DNA of 64,000 bases from Amycolatopsis sp. CA-128772 (GCF_002904295.1 NZ_PPHG01000022.1:1-64000), one strand, 5' to 3'; shown: positions 8,264 through 16,226, numbered from the stretch's first letter. Numbers and translations are program-made. The notes: generated from the sequence alone by a model not told the origin.

Positions 8264-8315
8264 GGCCGGGCGGCCGTCTGCGCGTTGGTCCGTCGCAGAC
8301 GCCGCCCGGCCTTTT
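8264..8315 (+). terminator. Long hairpin between Xis-like gene and early operon
   Basis: Nested inverted repeats (8264-8273 with 8302-8311 and 8275-8282 with 8294-8301) form a strong stem, followed by TTTT on the + strand. It would stop rightward transcription towards the regulatory region. On the minus strand it lies in the leader of the early operon and could act as an attenuator. Confidence 0.6.
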
Positions 8316-8334
8316 CGTTGCTCGGGAACGGGAT

Positions 8335-8622
8335 CTAGGCGGACCGGCGGGCCGGCCGGCGGTTGCAGCCGCACGCGCGTTCGGAGTCCCGCGCGGCCGT
8401 GCGCTCGTCGCCGCGCACCCACGCGTCTACGGCGTCGACGTGCACGCGCCAACGCCCCTTTTTCGTGCGCTGGTGTCCGTGCAACTCGCCGGCGGCGAGC
8501 GCCCCCCGGACCCGCACGACGTGCCGGCCGGCGCGTACGGCCGCCTGGTCAGCCGTGAGCCACGGCGACGGCTCGACGACGTCGCCGGCGGCGCCCCCAC
8601 CGCGTACGTGATCATGCGTCAT
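8335..8622 (-). CDS. Excisionase-like MerR/HTH protein (candidate RDF)
   Basis: Residues 20-70 read WLTADQAAVRAGRHVV ... GELHGHQRTKKGRWRV, the layout of the excisionase/MerR-type winged HTH with a wing ending in W-x-V. A short C-terminus holds a CGC pair. It is the first gene of the leftward operon, beside the operator region and near the serine integrase. It could be the recombination directionality factor or an early activator; sequence alone does not decide. Confidence 0.7.
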   Translation of the reverse strand: MTHDHVRGGGAAGDVVEPSPWLTADQAAVRAGRHVVRVRGALAAGELHGHQRTKKGRWRVHVDAVDAWVRGDERTAARDSERACGCNRRPARRSA

Positions 8623-8814
8623 GCGACGGACTCTAGCCGCGTTATGCGCTCACGCAACGTCAAACAACGCCATCGTGTGCACCCTCTGACCTGCAATTAT
8701 GTCTCGGTTATGCGGTTACATGTGTGTAGTTTCGCAGCGTAGATGCGAGTTCTGTCAATCTCACGGCGGTGCGTCCCGTTGCATGACGTTGCAAGACTCG
8801 GCAGACTGCGACAC
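8623..8814. promoter_or_regulatory. Divergent operator/promoter region of the element
   Basis: This 192-bp gap lies between the leftward Xis-like gene and the rightward XRE repressor. GCAACGTCA (8654-8662) recurs in inverted form as TGACGTTGC (8784-8792), next to the repressor start. The right copy overlaps a direct repeat GTTGCA-N4-GTTGCA (8779-8784, 8789-8794). A TTGACA hexamer on the minus strand lies at about 8753-8758. The inverted repeats are the natural candidates for repressor binding. Confidence 0.6.
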
Positions 8815-9333
8815 ATGACGGCGACGGAACCGGCACAAGCCGACGTGCTCGCGACGATCGGCAAGGCCGTGTGCGCGGCTCGAAACCGGATGGGGCTCAG
8901 CGTTGCGGGAGCGGCGAAAGCCGGCCGTGTCGACGTCCGAAGCTGGAGCAACGTAGAGAACGGCGAGCGGGTCAAGCCGAAGACGTACGACGGCGTCGCG
9001 AAGACGTTCGAGCTACTGCCTGAGCTGGTGAAGAACGCGCCGACGTCGTCGAACGCCGCCGCGCGGCTCGTCGCCGCGCTCGCCGAAGTCGCGCCGCGGG
9101 ACGGCAAGCTCCCCGCGCCCGAGACGGTCGACGCCGTCGCGCTGAGCGATGCGCAGTTGCTCGCGCTGTTCGACGCGGTGACTGCCGAGCTGAAAGCGCG
9201 CTTAGACGACCGCGCCGGGCGGCTCGCCGAGCTGGACAAGATCCTGAGCGACCGGCGGGAAGCGGTGCGGCCGGCCGCGGAACGCATGGGCGAGAAGATC
9301 TCGCGCGAGATGGCCGGCGGCGGGACGGCTTAG
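8815..9333 (+). CDS. XRE-family repressor of the element
   Basis: The 172-residue protein starts at MTATEPAQADVL, because the operator-like repeats lie just upstream and a start at 8743 would place them inside the gene. Residues 12-65 form an XRE helix-turn-helix (KAVCAARNRMGLSVAGAAK ... WSNVENGERVKPKTYD). The rest is helical with a likely coiled coil. No ribosome site is evident, so the mRNA may be leaderless. It probably keeps the early operon off. Confidence 0.75.
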   Translation: MTATEPAQADVLATIGKAVCAARNRMGLSVAGAAKAGRVDVRSWSNVENGERVKPKTYDGVAKTFELLPELVKNAPTSSNAAARLVAALAEVAPRDGKLPAPETVDAVALSDAQLLALFDAVTAELKARLDDRAGRLAELDKILSDRREAVRPAAERMGEKISREMAGGGTA

Positions 9334-9530
9334 CGGCGCACGAGCGCCGGCGCGCTGAGCAGCGCGGCGAGCTGCTCGCGCTGGTCCTGCGTGAACGGCG
9401 GCCAGCCGTCGACGGCGCGCGCGACGTACTCGCGCAGCGTCTCGCCGGCGAGCGGACCGGCCGGCACGGTGGCGGCGGGCTCGCCGGCCGGCTGCGCCGG
9501 TTCGTGCGGTTGCTCCGCGGTGCGAGACAT
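9330..9530 (-). CDS. Small hypothetical protein convergent with the repressor
   Basis: The 66-residue protein begins MSRTAEQPHEPAQP. It has a disordered first half and a helical second half (ETLREYVARAVDGWPPFTQDQREQLAALLS). That second half resembles short proteins found beside integrases in actinomycete elements. It overlaps the repressor stop by four bases on the opposite strand. Function unknown. Confidence 0.5.
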   Translation of the reverse strand: MSRTAEQPHEPAQPAGEPAATVPAGPLAGETLREYVARAVDGWPPFTQDQREQLAALLSAPALVRR

Positions 9531-9686
9531 GACGCCGTTCGTACCGGCTGGCGCCGACGCCCGGCAAGGCGCCGCCGAGCTGCTCGACGACGCCCGTCGA
9601 CGCGGTCGCACGCAACGCCACGCAACACCCCGAACCGCGACGAAACCTGAACAGCGTTACCGAACTCCCTTGCGTCCAAAGAAAAA

Positions 9687-9723
9687 AACGCCGGGTCCCA
9701 CCCGAACGGGTGAGCCCGGCGTT
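9687..9723 (-). terminator. Intrinsic terminator of the integrase gene
   Basis: A GC-rich stem (AACGCCGGG... with its complement, loop near 9703-9706) is followed on the minus strand by a run of T residues, the best rho-independent terminator in the window. It lies 24 bp beyond the integrase stop. Confidence 0.85.
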
Positions 9724-9746
9724 GAGTCGGCGGACAGGGAAGGGGG

Positions 9747-11318
9747 CTACGCCGCTTCGGCGTGCGCCGGCGGCTCGTCGAGCTGCGTCGGCCGCACGGG
9801 CAGCACGAGCACAGACCGCGGGTCGAATCCGCTTCCCCGCTTAGTCGCCGGGAGAATCGTCACGGTGCACAGCTCGCGCAGGATCGCGCGCCGCACGCCG
9901 AGCGGGAGCACGGCGAACGCCGCGCCCACATCGGGCGCCCGGATCACCTGCGCCGCCGGCGAGTCGCCGACGGTGGCCGTGACGAGCCCGTCAATCTCGT
10001 CGAGCCGAGCCCGGCCGGCTTCGGTCGCCGTGAAGACCTGTTCACGCGTGAGGCGATTCAGCGCGAGATCGGTCGCGAGCCCGTTCAGGTTCACCCGGAT
10101 TGCCTGAGCTTCCGCGCGCAGCGCCGCAACGTCGATGCTCGGCGCCGCCGGCGCGAACAACGCGGCGGCGTCCGGTCGGGAGAGCCGCTCCACGATCAGC
10201 GCCTCAACGTAGGCGTCGGTGTGCGCGAGGTTCCGCGCAAGGTGGTTGGTTGCCTTGCACGTGTACCGCGGGGCGCGGCCGGCGAGGGTGACTTGCATCG
10301 TGGTGCCGTCGTTGCACTTGCCGCACCGGTAGATCCCGCTTCCGAACCACTTCGGCGCGGCGCCGGGACCGTTCCGCCGAGACGGGTCCGTCAAGATGCG
10401 CTGAACGGCCCTGAACGTCTCGACGGGCACGATCGGTGACCACGGCGCCGTCCCGATCTCCGCGCGGTCGTGAACCATGATCCCGGCGTTGCGCGGGCGG
10501 AGCAGGATGTCCCGCAGCGTCTCGGCGGACCACTTCCCACCCTTGACCGTCGGTACGCCGGCGTCGCGCAGCTCGGCGGCGAGCAGCCGCAGAGAATCGA
10601 GCTTCTCGCCCGGCCGCTTCCGACCGTCGGTGTCAACGACGCGCTTCGACGCGATGGCCACGACCAGGCACTCATCCCACCGCTTCGTGAGCCCGTCGGC
10701 GTCGAACCCGAACGGCCGCGGTCCCCCGCCGAACTCGCCGGCTTTCGCCTTGCGTCGGCGTCCGCGCTTGGCTCGTGCCCGCATCTTGCGCGCTTCCTTA
10801 TTCGCGGCGTTGACGGCGTCGCGGAACGAGCCGATCTCGGCGTCGGTGCCGCCGTTGGTCAGGTTACAAACGCCCGTCAACGTGCGGACGTTCAGCCGCT
10901 TCATTTCGACCAGGTCTAGCAAGTCCTCGCCGTCGCGCCCGTCGCGAGTGATCCGGTCGCCGTCTTCGGCGAGCAGTCCGGTAGCGGTTCCGTTCTGAAA
11001 GTGCTGGAGGATCTTCCGAAAGCCGGGTCGGATCGTGCGGAGCCCGCGGGTTCCGTCGGGCAAGTCGACCATGCGCCGCTTAAACGCGCTCGCCGGTCGG
11101 TGCTTTCCGTCCCGGCTCGTGACGTCGTTCTCAACGATGACGTCAACCACGGTCCAATTCAGGTCATCGGCTTCGTCGCGCAAGTCCTGCTCGCGCGCCG
11201 CGAACGTCTTTCCCGCGCCGTCGGCGTCAAGGTCGTCGTCACGCAGGTCGGACAACCGCAGATAGAGAACGCAGAGAACGGGCTCGGTGACGGCTTTCAG
11301 TGCTCGGCTGTTCCTCAC
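9747..11318 (-). CDS. int: Large serine recombinase (integrase)
   Basis: This 523-residue large serine integrase has the N-terminal resolvase domain with VLYLRLSD (catalytic serine about residue 23), a middle DGDRITRDGRDGEDL block, and a recombinase domain with RRKAKAGEFGGGPRPFGFD. A zinc ribbon near 330-357 is marked by YRCGKC and a later YTCK. A long helical C-terminus follows. It catalyses site-specific integration and, with a directionality factor, excision. The GTG start overlaps the upstream gene. It lies next to the element's right end, as expected for this class. Confidence 0.95.
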   Translation of the reverse strand: MRNSRALKAVTEPVLCVLYLRLSDLRDDDLDADGAGKTFAAREQDLRDEADDLNWTVVDVIVENDVTSRDGKHRPASAFKRRMVDLPDGTRGLRTIRPGFRKILQHFQNGTATGLLAEDGDRITRDGRDGEDLLDLVEMKRLNVRTLTGVCNLTNGGTDAEIGSFRDAVNAANKEARKMRARAKRGRRRKAKAGEFGGGPRPFGFDADGLTKRWDECLVVAIASKRVVDTDGRKRPGEKLDSLRLLAAELRDAGVPTVKGGKWSAETLRDILLRPRNAGIMVHDRAEIGTAPWSPIVPVETFRAVQRILTDPSRRNGPGAAPKWFGSGIYRCGKCNDGTTMQVTLAGRAPRYTCKATNHLARNLAHTDAYVEALIVERLSRPDAAALFAPAAPSIDVAALRAEAQAIRVNLNGLATDLALNRLTREQVFTATEAGRARLDEIDGLVTATVGDSPAAQVIRAPDVGAAFAVLPLGVRRAILRELCTVTILPATKRGSGFDPRSVLVLPVRPTQLDEPPAHAEAA

Positions 11319-11587
11319 GCCTGGCCCCCGTTCCGGCGCAGCAGCGCGCACCGAGCGCGCGTGCTCCACTGCTCGCGGTTCGCGTCCCACGCGAGCCGTC
11401 CGCGGCGGGCGGTGTCCGCGGACGCCGCCCGCTCGTTCGCCGCGAAGTGGTCGGCGAGCAACGCGGCGACGAGTGAACAGGACTGGTCAGCGTCGGGGGT
11501 GTCTGCACTGGTTAGGGCGTCGGCAGGGTCCACGGCGCAAGGCTGTGAACTGCGGTTATGCTGTGTGCGAGTGATCTCATCGGGCAT
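11315..11587 (-). CDS. Hypothetical protein upstream of the integrase
   Basis: The 90-residue protein begins MPDEITRTQHNRSSQPC and has a soluble, alanine-rich second half (LVAALLADHFAANERA). It starts 15 bp inside the apparent right boundary and its stop overlaps the integrase start, so both are co-transcribed from the edge of the element. Its promoter would lie in or beyond the attachment site, partly in host DNA. Function unknown. Confidence 0.55.
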   Translation of the reverse strand: MPDEITRTQHNRSSQPCAVDPADALTSADTPDADQSCSLVAALLADHFAANERAASADTARRGRLAWDANREQWSTRARCALLRRNGGQA

Positions 11588-11640
11588 AAGATCCAGTGTG
11601 TGTCAGATTCCGGGGTTCGACTTGCCGACGCCGGCGGTGC
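11588..11640. other. Attachment-site junction (attL/attR) inside a host P-loop
   Basis: To the right, the minus strand encodes a STAND protein up to GTAGVGKS, the Walker A motif. Directly after it the frame ends with NPGI and a stop, and element genes begin. The crossover must lie within or just after the codons of the glycine-lysine step. The other half of the target gene should lie beyond the element's far end. The exact core cannot be fixed without that sequence. Confidence 0.65.
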
Positions 11641-11902
11641 CGTCGACCGCCGAAATCACGGTCGCGGCCGGGCGGTCCTCGTCGAGGAGTTCGTCCAGCC
11701 GGCCGAGCTGGTCGTCCCGGCCGGCGAAGTCCCGCACCGCCGGCGGCAGCAGCCGGGGCACCGGCAGCTTTTCCCGGGGGGCGGGTGCGGAAAGCACCAG
11801 CTGCCGGATCGAGCCCGCCTGCACGACGGAACCCGCCACGGTGCCCGGTAGCTCGTTGGTCACCGACCTCGTGCCGTGCTCGTGCTCCGGTTCGTCGACC
11901 AT
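11603..11902 (-). pseudogene. 5' fragment of a STAND (NB-ARC) NTPase cut by the element
   Basis: The ATG at 11902 gives 99 residues. Near residue 20 is a GSVVQAGSI element, then a linker and LPPAVRDFAGRDDQLGRLDELL, the typical lead-in to a regulatory NB-ARC domain, and finally GTAGVGKS. After the P-loop only NPGI remains before a stop, so the ATPase core and C-terminal domains are lost. The same short VVQAG element begins the two intact STAND genes at 22737 and 26375. The fragment is probably inactive unless the element excises. Confidence 0.85.
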
Positions 11903-12031
11903 CGCCCTACCCCCGCAGACCAGTCGAACTTCCGGTGTATCGCATGTCGGGGGGCCGGTGAGCGGAATGTGACACGGTCGAAGCTCAGCGTCACCCGTCC
12001 GCGAGCCGGGACAGCCACGTACCCTGGCCTG

Positions 12032-12925
12032 GTGCGGACCCGGCCCACCCTCTCCTGGACGTCGGCGGATGCGCCGCTGCCGCGGACGTCCAGCCTCGAC
12101 GAGCTGATCGGTGTCGTCGCGCGCGGCGGGGTGGCCGTGCTCAGCGGGGCCGGGCTGTCCACCGAATCCGGGATCCCCGACTACCGCGGCGAAAGCGGCA
12201 GCCTGCGCCGGCACACGCCGATGACCTACGACGAGTTCGTCACCAGCGCCGAAGGGCGGCAACGGTACTGGGCGCGCAGCCACCTCGGCTGGCGCACGAT
12301 CGCCCGCGCCGACCCCAACGACGGCCACCGCGCCGTGACCGCCCTGCGCGAAGGCGGGTTCGTCGGTGGCGTCATCACGCAGAACGTCGACGGCCTGCAC
12401 CAGGCGGCCGGCACCACGGACGCGGTCGAGCTGCACGGCAGCCTGGACCGCGTCGTCTGCCTCGGCTGCCGCCGCACGAGCCCGCGGGCGGAGCTGGACC
12501 GGCGGCTGCGCGCGGCCAACCCCGGCTTCACCGGCGCGGCCACCCGGATCAACCCGGACGGCGACGTCGAGCTGCCCGCCGACGTCGTGCGCGGCTTCCG
12601 GCCGGTCCCGTGCGAGGCGTGCGCCGGCGTCCTGAAACCGGACGTCGTGTTCTTCGGCGAGAACGTGCCGCGGCCGCGGGTCGAGCAGTGCTACCGCCTG
12701 GTCGACGACGCGGCGGCGCTGCTGGTGCTGGGCTCGTCCCTGACCGTGATGTCCGGGCTCCGGTTCGTCCGGCACGCGGCGAACGCGGGCAAGGCGGTGG
12801 TGATCGTCAACCGCGGCGAAACCCGCGGTGACCGGTACGCGTCCGTGCGGGTCGACCGGCCGCTCGGGCCCGCGCTGACCGAGCTGGTCAGCCGGCTCGG
12901 CGAGGGTCGCGGCCGAACCGCGTGA
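12032..12925 (+). CDS. NAD-dependent protein deacylase, Sir2 family
   Basis: The 297-residue sirtuin has VAVLSGAGLSTESGIPDYRG at its N-terminus (NAD-binding GAG-x-S-x-x-S-G-I-P-D-Y-R motif), TQNVDGLHQ, the catalytic histidine in ELHGSLD, and zinc cysteines in CLGC and CEAC. It removes acyl groups from lysines using NAD. It starts at GTG 130 bp from the truncated STAND gene on the opposite strand. Its 3' end overlaps the next convergent gene by 38 bp. Confidence 0.95.
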   Translation: MRTRPTLSWTSADAPLPRTSSLDELIGVVARGGVAVLSGAGLSTESGIPDYRGESGSLRRHTPMTYDEFVTSAEGRQRYWARSHLGWRTIARADPNDGHRAVTALREGGFVGGVITQNVDGLHQAAGTTDAVELHGSLDRVVCLGCRRTSPRAELDRRLRAANPGFTGAATRINPDGDVELPADVVRGFRPVPCEACAGVLKPDVVFFGENVPRPRVEQCYRLVDDAAALLVLGSSLTVMSGLRFVRHAANAGKAVVIVNRGETRGDRYASVRVDRPLGPALTELVSRLGEGRGRTA

Positions 12926-13463
12926 GCAGCCGGTCCTGGCGGGACGCGCCGGGCGCCGCGGGCGGCGGCTCGGCGAAGACCCGCGAATTCAGGGCCAGCC
13001 CCGCGAAGATTGCGTCGTAGTCCTCGTCGATCCACGCGACCAGGTCCGGGTCGAGCGTCTCGCGGGCGCCGAGCGCGCGGGCGAGGTCCCAGGTGTGCAC
13101 GACGCTGTCGGTGGTGCGCACGGCCAGGGCCCGCCGTCCGGTGAGCTTGCCGAGCGGGTAGTCGACGACGCGGTCCAGCGCGCCTTCCTCGGCGAAGGCG
13201 GCCGCGCAGGCCCGGACCGAGCCGGTGAAGGCGGCGACGGGGTCGGCCCCGAGCGCGTCTTCGTCGCGCAGGGCGAGGAATTCCTCCCGGCCGGCCCCGC
13301 GGAGCAGGCCGACGTAGTTGAGGTTGCCGCGGGTCATGTGGTTGACCAGCGCCCGCACGTCCCATTCGGGGCAGGGCGTCGGCGCGTTCCAGCCGTCCGG
13401 CGGCACGGCGCGGAGGTGGCGTTCGAAGCCCCGGGAAGCGAGGAGGAAGCGGTCGAGGAGCAT
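12888..13463 (-). CDS. TIGR03086-family metal-binding protein (DinB/maleylpyruvate isomerase fold)
   Basis: The 191-residue protein begins MLLDRFLLASRGFERHL. It has the family's PTPCPEWDVRALVNHM motif near residue 30 and a later TVVHTWDLARALG-like segment (DSVVHTWDLARALG), with metal-ligand histidines in NHM and VHTWD. Members are actinomycete proteins of the DinB-like four-helix fold, some acting on thiols such as mycothiol. The substrate is unknown here. The 3' end overlaps the sirtuin gene convergently. Confidence 0.85.
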   Translation of the reverse strand: MLLDRFLLASRGFERHLRAVPPDGWNAPTPCPEWDVRALVNHMTRGNLNYVGLLRGAGREEFLALRDEDALGADPVAAFTGSVRACAAAFAEEGALDRVVDYPLGKLTGRRALAVRTTDSVVHTWDLARALGARETLDPDLVAWIDEDYDAIFAGLALNSRVFAEPPPAAPGASRQDRLLTRFGRDPRRAG

Positions 13464-13522
13464 GGCGGCCAGTCTGGCCCGGGGCGGCGCGCCGGCGCTC
13501 GCGGAGATCGGACGTCGTGGGC

Positions 13523-13565
13523 GAGCCGGTCCGGGCGGGTGGGGGGAACCCGTCCGGACCGGCTC
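13523..13565. terminator. Inverted repeat after the globin gene
   Basis: A perfect 12-bp arm GAGCCGGTCCGG at 13523-13534 pairs with 13554-13565, with further partial pairing inside. It lies between the globin stop and the next gene start on the same strand, so it fits a transcription stop. Confidence 0.55.
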
Positions 13566-13623
13566 TGGCGACGGACCTCCACAGCCGGTCGTCGCCTGCA
13601 AGACGCGGGGATCGCCCCGGTCG

Positions 13624-14079
13624 TTACAACGGCTGCAACCCGGACCACGACCAGTGCGGCACGGCCAGCCCGGCGGGCACCTCGCCGGGTGGGCCCGGGT
13701 AGGTCAGGACCTCGGCCACCGCCCACTCCATGTAGGCCCGCAGGGCCGCGCGGAACTCCGGATCGGCCGGCAGGCCGGCGTCGTCGGCGGCCTGGACGAA
13801 GCAGGCGACGAACCGGCGCCCGAGGTCGCTCATGTCGCCGTTGCCGGCGTGCATCCGGAGCATCGCCGAGTGGTCGCTGCACTCCGCGGAGAACCGCGGC
13901 GGGCCGCCCATCACCTCGGCCCAGTACCAGGCCAGCCGCTCGACGTGCCGCGGGTGCTGGTCGCGTTTCGAGAACGGGTGATTCAGCTCCGGATCGGCCA
14001 GGCAGCGCCGGTGGTGGGCGGCGGCCAGCCCGCGGAACGCGGGGTCGCCGCCGGCGAATTCGTACAGCGTCGGGCGCAT
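13624..14079 (-). CDS. Truncated haemoglobin (group II-like globin)
   Basis: The 151-residue protein has the truncated-globin pattern: TLYEFAGGDPAFRGL at the start, HPFSKRDQHPRHVERLAWYW with the helix carrying the haem-side histidines, EVMGGPPRFSAE, and a tryptophan-rich last helix. Such proteins bind O2 or NO in actinomycetes. It is followed by the oxidoreductase gene on the same strand with a 40-bp gap, so a redox partnership is possible. The distal and proximal residues cannot be fixed from sequence alone. Confidence 0.85.
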   Translation of the reverse strand: MRPTLYEFAGGDPAFRGLAAAHHRRCLADPELNHPFSKRDQHPRHVERLAWYWAEVMGGPPRFSAECSDHSAMLRMHAGNGDMSDLGRRFVACFVQAADDAGLPADPEFRAALRAYMEWAVAEVLTYPGPPGEVPAGLAVPHWSWSGLQPL

Positions 14080-14119
14080 CCGCCGAGCCTGGCACGCCGG
14101 GCCGCCGGACGCCAGGACG

Positions 14120-15061
14120 TCAGCGTGCCCCGGCGGCCGCGCGTTCCGCGGCGGGGGAGAACCCGGCGAGCGCGTCGACCGCCCGCCGGACGTCCTCGGC
14201 GACGAGGTCGTGGTTGAGCGCCCCGGCGGCGGCCGCGCCCTGGGCCGCGGCGATGATCACGGTCGCCCGCGCGTCGACGACGTTGCCCGCCGCCCACACG
14301 CCCGGCACGCTCGTCTTGCCCGACGGATCGACGTCGCCTTCGAGGTGGCCGAGGCCGCGCAGGAGTTCGTCGTGCGGGACGGTCCGGGTGCGCAGGAACA
14401 GCGCCGTCCGCGGCACGAACCGGGCGCCGAGCTCGACGCCGGCGAGGTGGCCGGCTTCGCGCCTGAGCGCGGTCACGAGCCCGTCGACCACCCGGATCCC
14501 GCGCGCGTCGAGCCGGTCCCGGTCCTCTTCGGACACTTCGGTGGTGTGCGCGAAGTAGACGACGTCCGGCGACCACTGGCGGACCAGCAGGGCGTGCTCG
14601 ACGCTCGCCGGTTCGGTGCCGAGGACGCCGAGGGGCTGGTCGCGCACCTCGTAGCCGTGGCAGTAGGGGCAGGTCACCGCGTCGGTGCCCCAGCTTTCGC
14701 GTAGGCCGGGCAGGTCCGGCAGGTCGTCGTGGACGCCGGTGGCGACCAGGACGCGCCGGGCGGTCAGCACGCGGCCGCCCGCCAGCTCGGCCGTGAAGCC
14801 GGGTTCGAGCCGGGTCACCCGGTCTTCGAGCAGTTCCACGCCGTAGCCGCGGAGTTCTTCGCGGCCGATCTGCAGGAGTTCGGACGGCGGCAGGCCGTCG
14901 CGGGAGAGGAAGCCGTGCATGTGCGAGGCCGGCGCGTTGCGCGGGGCCCGGGCGTCGACGACCGCGACGCGCCGCCGCGCCCGGCCGAGCATCAGGGCGG
15001 CGCTGAGTCCCGCGGCGCCGCCACCCACCACCAGTACGTCGAAGCTGTTGTTGTCGGTCAT
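14120..15061 (-). CDS. Thioredoxin-reductase-like FAD/NAD(P) oxidoreductase
   Basis: The 313-residue protein has VLVVGGGAAGLSAALMLGRA (FAD dinucleotide motif) at residue 9, a CPYCHGYE redox pair near residue 133, and a C-terminal GVWAAGNVVDARATVIIAAAQGA FAD motif. The usual second GxGxxA nucleotide motif is weak (LGVLGTEPASV). Family members reduce small-molecule disulfides or act in antibiotic disulfide formation (holomycin/gliotoxin-type enzymes). The gene is divergent from an XRE-cupin regulator, 77 bp away, which may control it. Confidence 0.85.
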   Translation of the reverse strand: MTDNNSFDVLVVGGGAAGLSAALMLGRARRRVAVVDARAPRNAPASHMHGFLSRDGLPPSELLQIGREELRGYGVELLEDRVTRLEPGFTAELAGGRVLTARRVLVATGVHDDLPDLPGLRESWGTDAVTCPYCHGYEVRDQPLGVLGTEPASVEHALLVRQWSPDVVYFAHTTEVSEEDRDRLDARGIRVVDGLVTALRREAGHLAGVELGARFVPRTALFLRTRTVPHDELLRGLGHLEGDVDPSGKTSVPGVWAAGNVVDARATVIIAAAQGAAAAGALNHDLVAEDVRRAVDALAGFSPAAERAAAGAR

Positions 15062-15138
15062 GCCGCCACCATGGCCGCGCCTTCGCGAATCCGACAACTA
15101 ATGTTGCCGTTTCCGGGACGAGCGGGTTTCCTGGAGCC

Positions 15139-15723
15139 ATGACGGACGCGATCACCCAGGCCCTGGCCGAGGTCGGCCCCCGGCTCAAGCGGGTCCGCAC
15201 GCAGCGGCGGGTCACCCTCGCCGACCTGTCGGCGGCGACGGGCATTTCGAAGAGCACGCTGTCCCGGCTGGAGTCGGGCCAGCGCAAGCCCAGCCTGGAG
15301 CTGCTGCTGCCGATCGCCCAGGCCCACCAGGTGCCCCTCGACGAGCTGGTCGGCGCGCCGGAGGTCGGCGACCCGCGGGTCCGGCTGACCGCCCGCCGCA
15401 TCCCGCGCCACAACGGCGCGGCGATGACGGTGCTGCCGCTCACCCGCCAGCCGGGCGCGCCCCAGGCGTTCAAGATGATCCTCGAGCCGGAGACGGGCGA
15501 ACCCGACCCGCAGGTCCACGAGGGGTACGAGTGGCTGTACGTCCTGTCGGGCCGGCTGCGGCTGGTCCTCGCCGACCGGGACATGACGCTGGGCCCGGGC
15601 GAGGCGGCGGAGTTCGACACGCGGCTCCCGCACTGGTTCGGCGCGGCCGGCCGGCCGGCCGAGATCCTCAGCCTGTTCGGCAAGCAGGGGGAGCGGCTGC
15701 ACCTGCGGGCGAAGTCGCGTTAG
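15139..15723 (+). CDS. XRE-cupin transcriptional regulator
   Basis: The 194-residue protein has an XRE helix-turn-helix at 12-70 (LKRVRTQRRVTLADLSAATG ... STLSRLESGQRKPSLELLLP). A cupin sensor barrel follows (HEGYEWLYVLSGRLRLVLADRDMTLGPGEAAEF). It probably responds to a small ligand and controls the divergent oxidoreductase. The stop overlaps the convergent acetyltransferase by four bases. Confidence 0.9.
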   Translation: MTDAITQALAEVGPRLKRVRTQRRVTLADLSAATGISKSTLSRLESGQRKPSLELLLPIAQAHQVPLDELVGAPEVGDPRVRLTARRIPRHNGAAMTVLPLTRQPGAPQAFKMILEPETGEPDPQVHEGYEWLYVLSGRLRLVLADRDMTLGPGEAAEFDTRLPHWFGAAGRPAEILSLFGKQGERLHLRAKSR

Positions 15724-16208
15724 CCCAGTTCGCGCTGCATCAGCAGGGTGTCGAGCCAGCGGTCGTGCTTGAAGCCGACGCGGCGCAGCACGCCGGCCTC
15801 GGTGAACCCCGCCGCCGCGTGCAGCCGCCGTGACGCCGGATTGCCGGAGTCGACGACGACGGCGATCGCCTGCCGCGCCCCGGCTTTCTCGCAGCGCGTC
15901 AGCAGTTCGTCGAGCAGCCGGCGCCCGTGGCCGCGCCCGGCCGCCTTCGCGGCGAGGTAGATCGTCGACTCCACCGAGTACCGGTACGCCGGCTTCGGCC
16001 GCCACGGCGTGGCCAGCGCGTAGCCGAGGATTCCGCCTTCACCGGTGAGGACCAGGAACGGCCACGCGCTCGCGCGGATCTTCGTGCGCCACTGCCCGGC
16101 GGTCGGCGGTGTGGTCTCGAACGTGACGACGGAATCGGTGACGTACGGCGCGAAGACGGCGGCAATGCCTTCGGCGTCCGCCTCCGTCGCTTCCGCTATA
16201 GTGGACAT
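15720..16208 (-). CDS. GNAT N-acetyltransferase, phosphinothricin/methionine-sulfone type
   Basis: The 162-residue protein has the family order: IRAATEADAEGIAAVFAPYV-like start, VTFETTPPT, RTKIRASAWPFLVL, GYALATPWRPKPAYRYSVESTIYL, then acetyl-CoA loop KAAGRGHGRRLLDELL and GFKHDRWLDTLLMQREL. It matches phosphinothricin (PAT/bar-like) and methionine-sulfoximine acetyltransferases. Its start codon is only 18 bp from the divergent XRE-cupin gene. Confidence 0.9.
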   Translation of the reverse strand: MSTIAEATEADAEGIAAVFAPYVTDSVVTFETTPPTAGQWRTKIRASAWPFLVLTGEGGILGYALATPWRPKPAYRYSVESTIYLAAKAAGRGHGRRLLDELLTRCEKAGARQAIAVVVDSGNPASRRLHAAAGFTEAGVLRRVGFKHDRWLDTLLMQRELG

Positions 16209-16226
16209 GGTCGGTATTATAGAGGA

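Larger units (their letters stand above)
1..11610. mobile_element. Right part of an integrated prophage or phage-like element
   Basis: The stretch carries a phage-type early module: excisionase-like HTH protein, PD-(D/E)XK exonuclease, RecT-like annealer, RuvC-like resolvase, replication-type winged-helix protein and many small zinc-finger proteins. These are transcribed leftward in one overlapping series opposite an XRE repressor. A large serine integrase lies beside the right boundary. At that boundary a host STAND gene is cut off at its P-loop, so the host junction lies near 11600-11640. The left end is outside the window, and no structural, packaging or conjugation gene is visible, so phage and integrative element cannot be separated here. 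Confidence 0.85.

Noticed and set aside
8743..8814. Earlier start for the element's XRE repressor at 8743
   Set aside because: It would put the operator repeats inside the gene and adds an Arg/Cys-rich segment without homology.
11876..12031. N-terminal extension of the sirtuin
   Set aside because: The extra residues run through the divergent promoter region and into the opposite gene; family homology begins after 12032.
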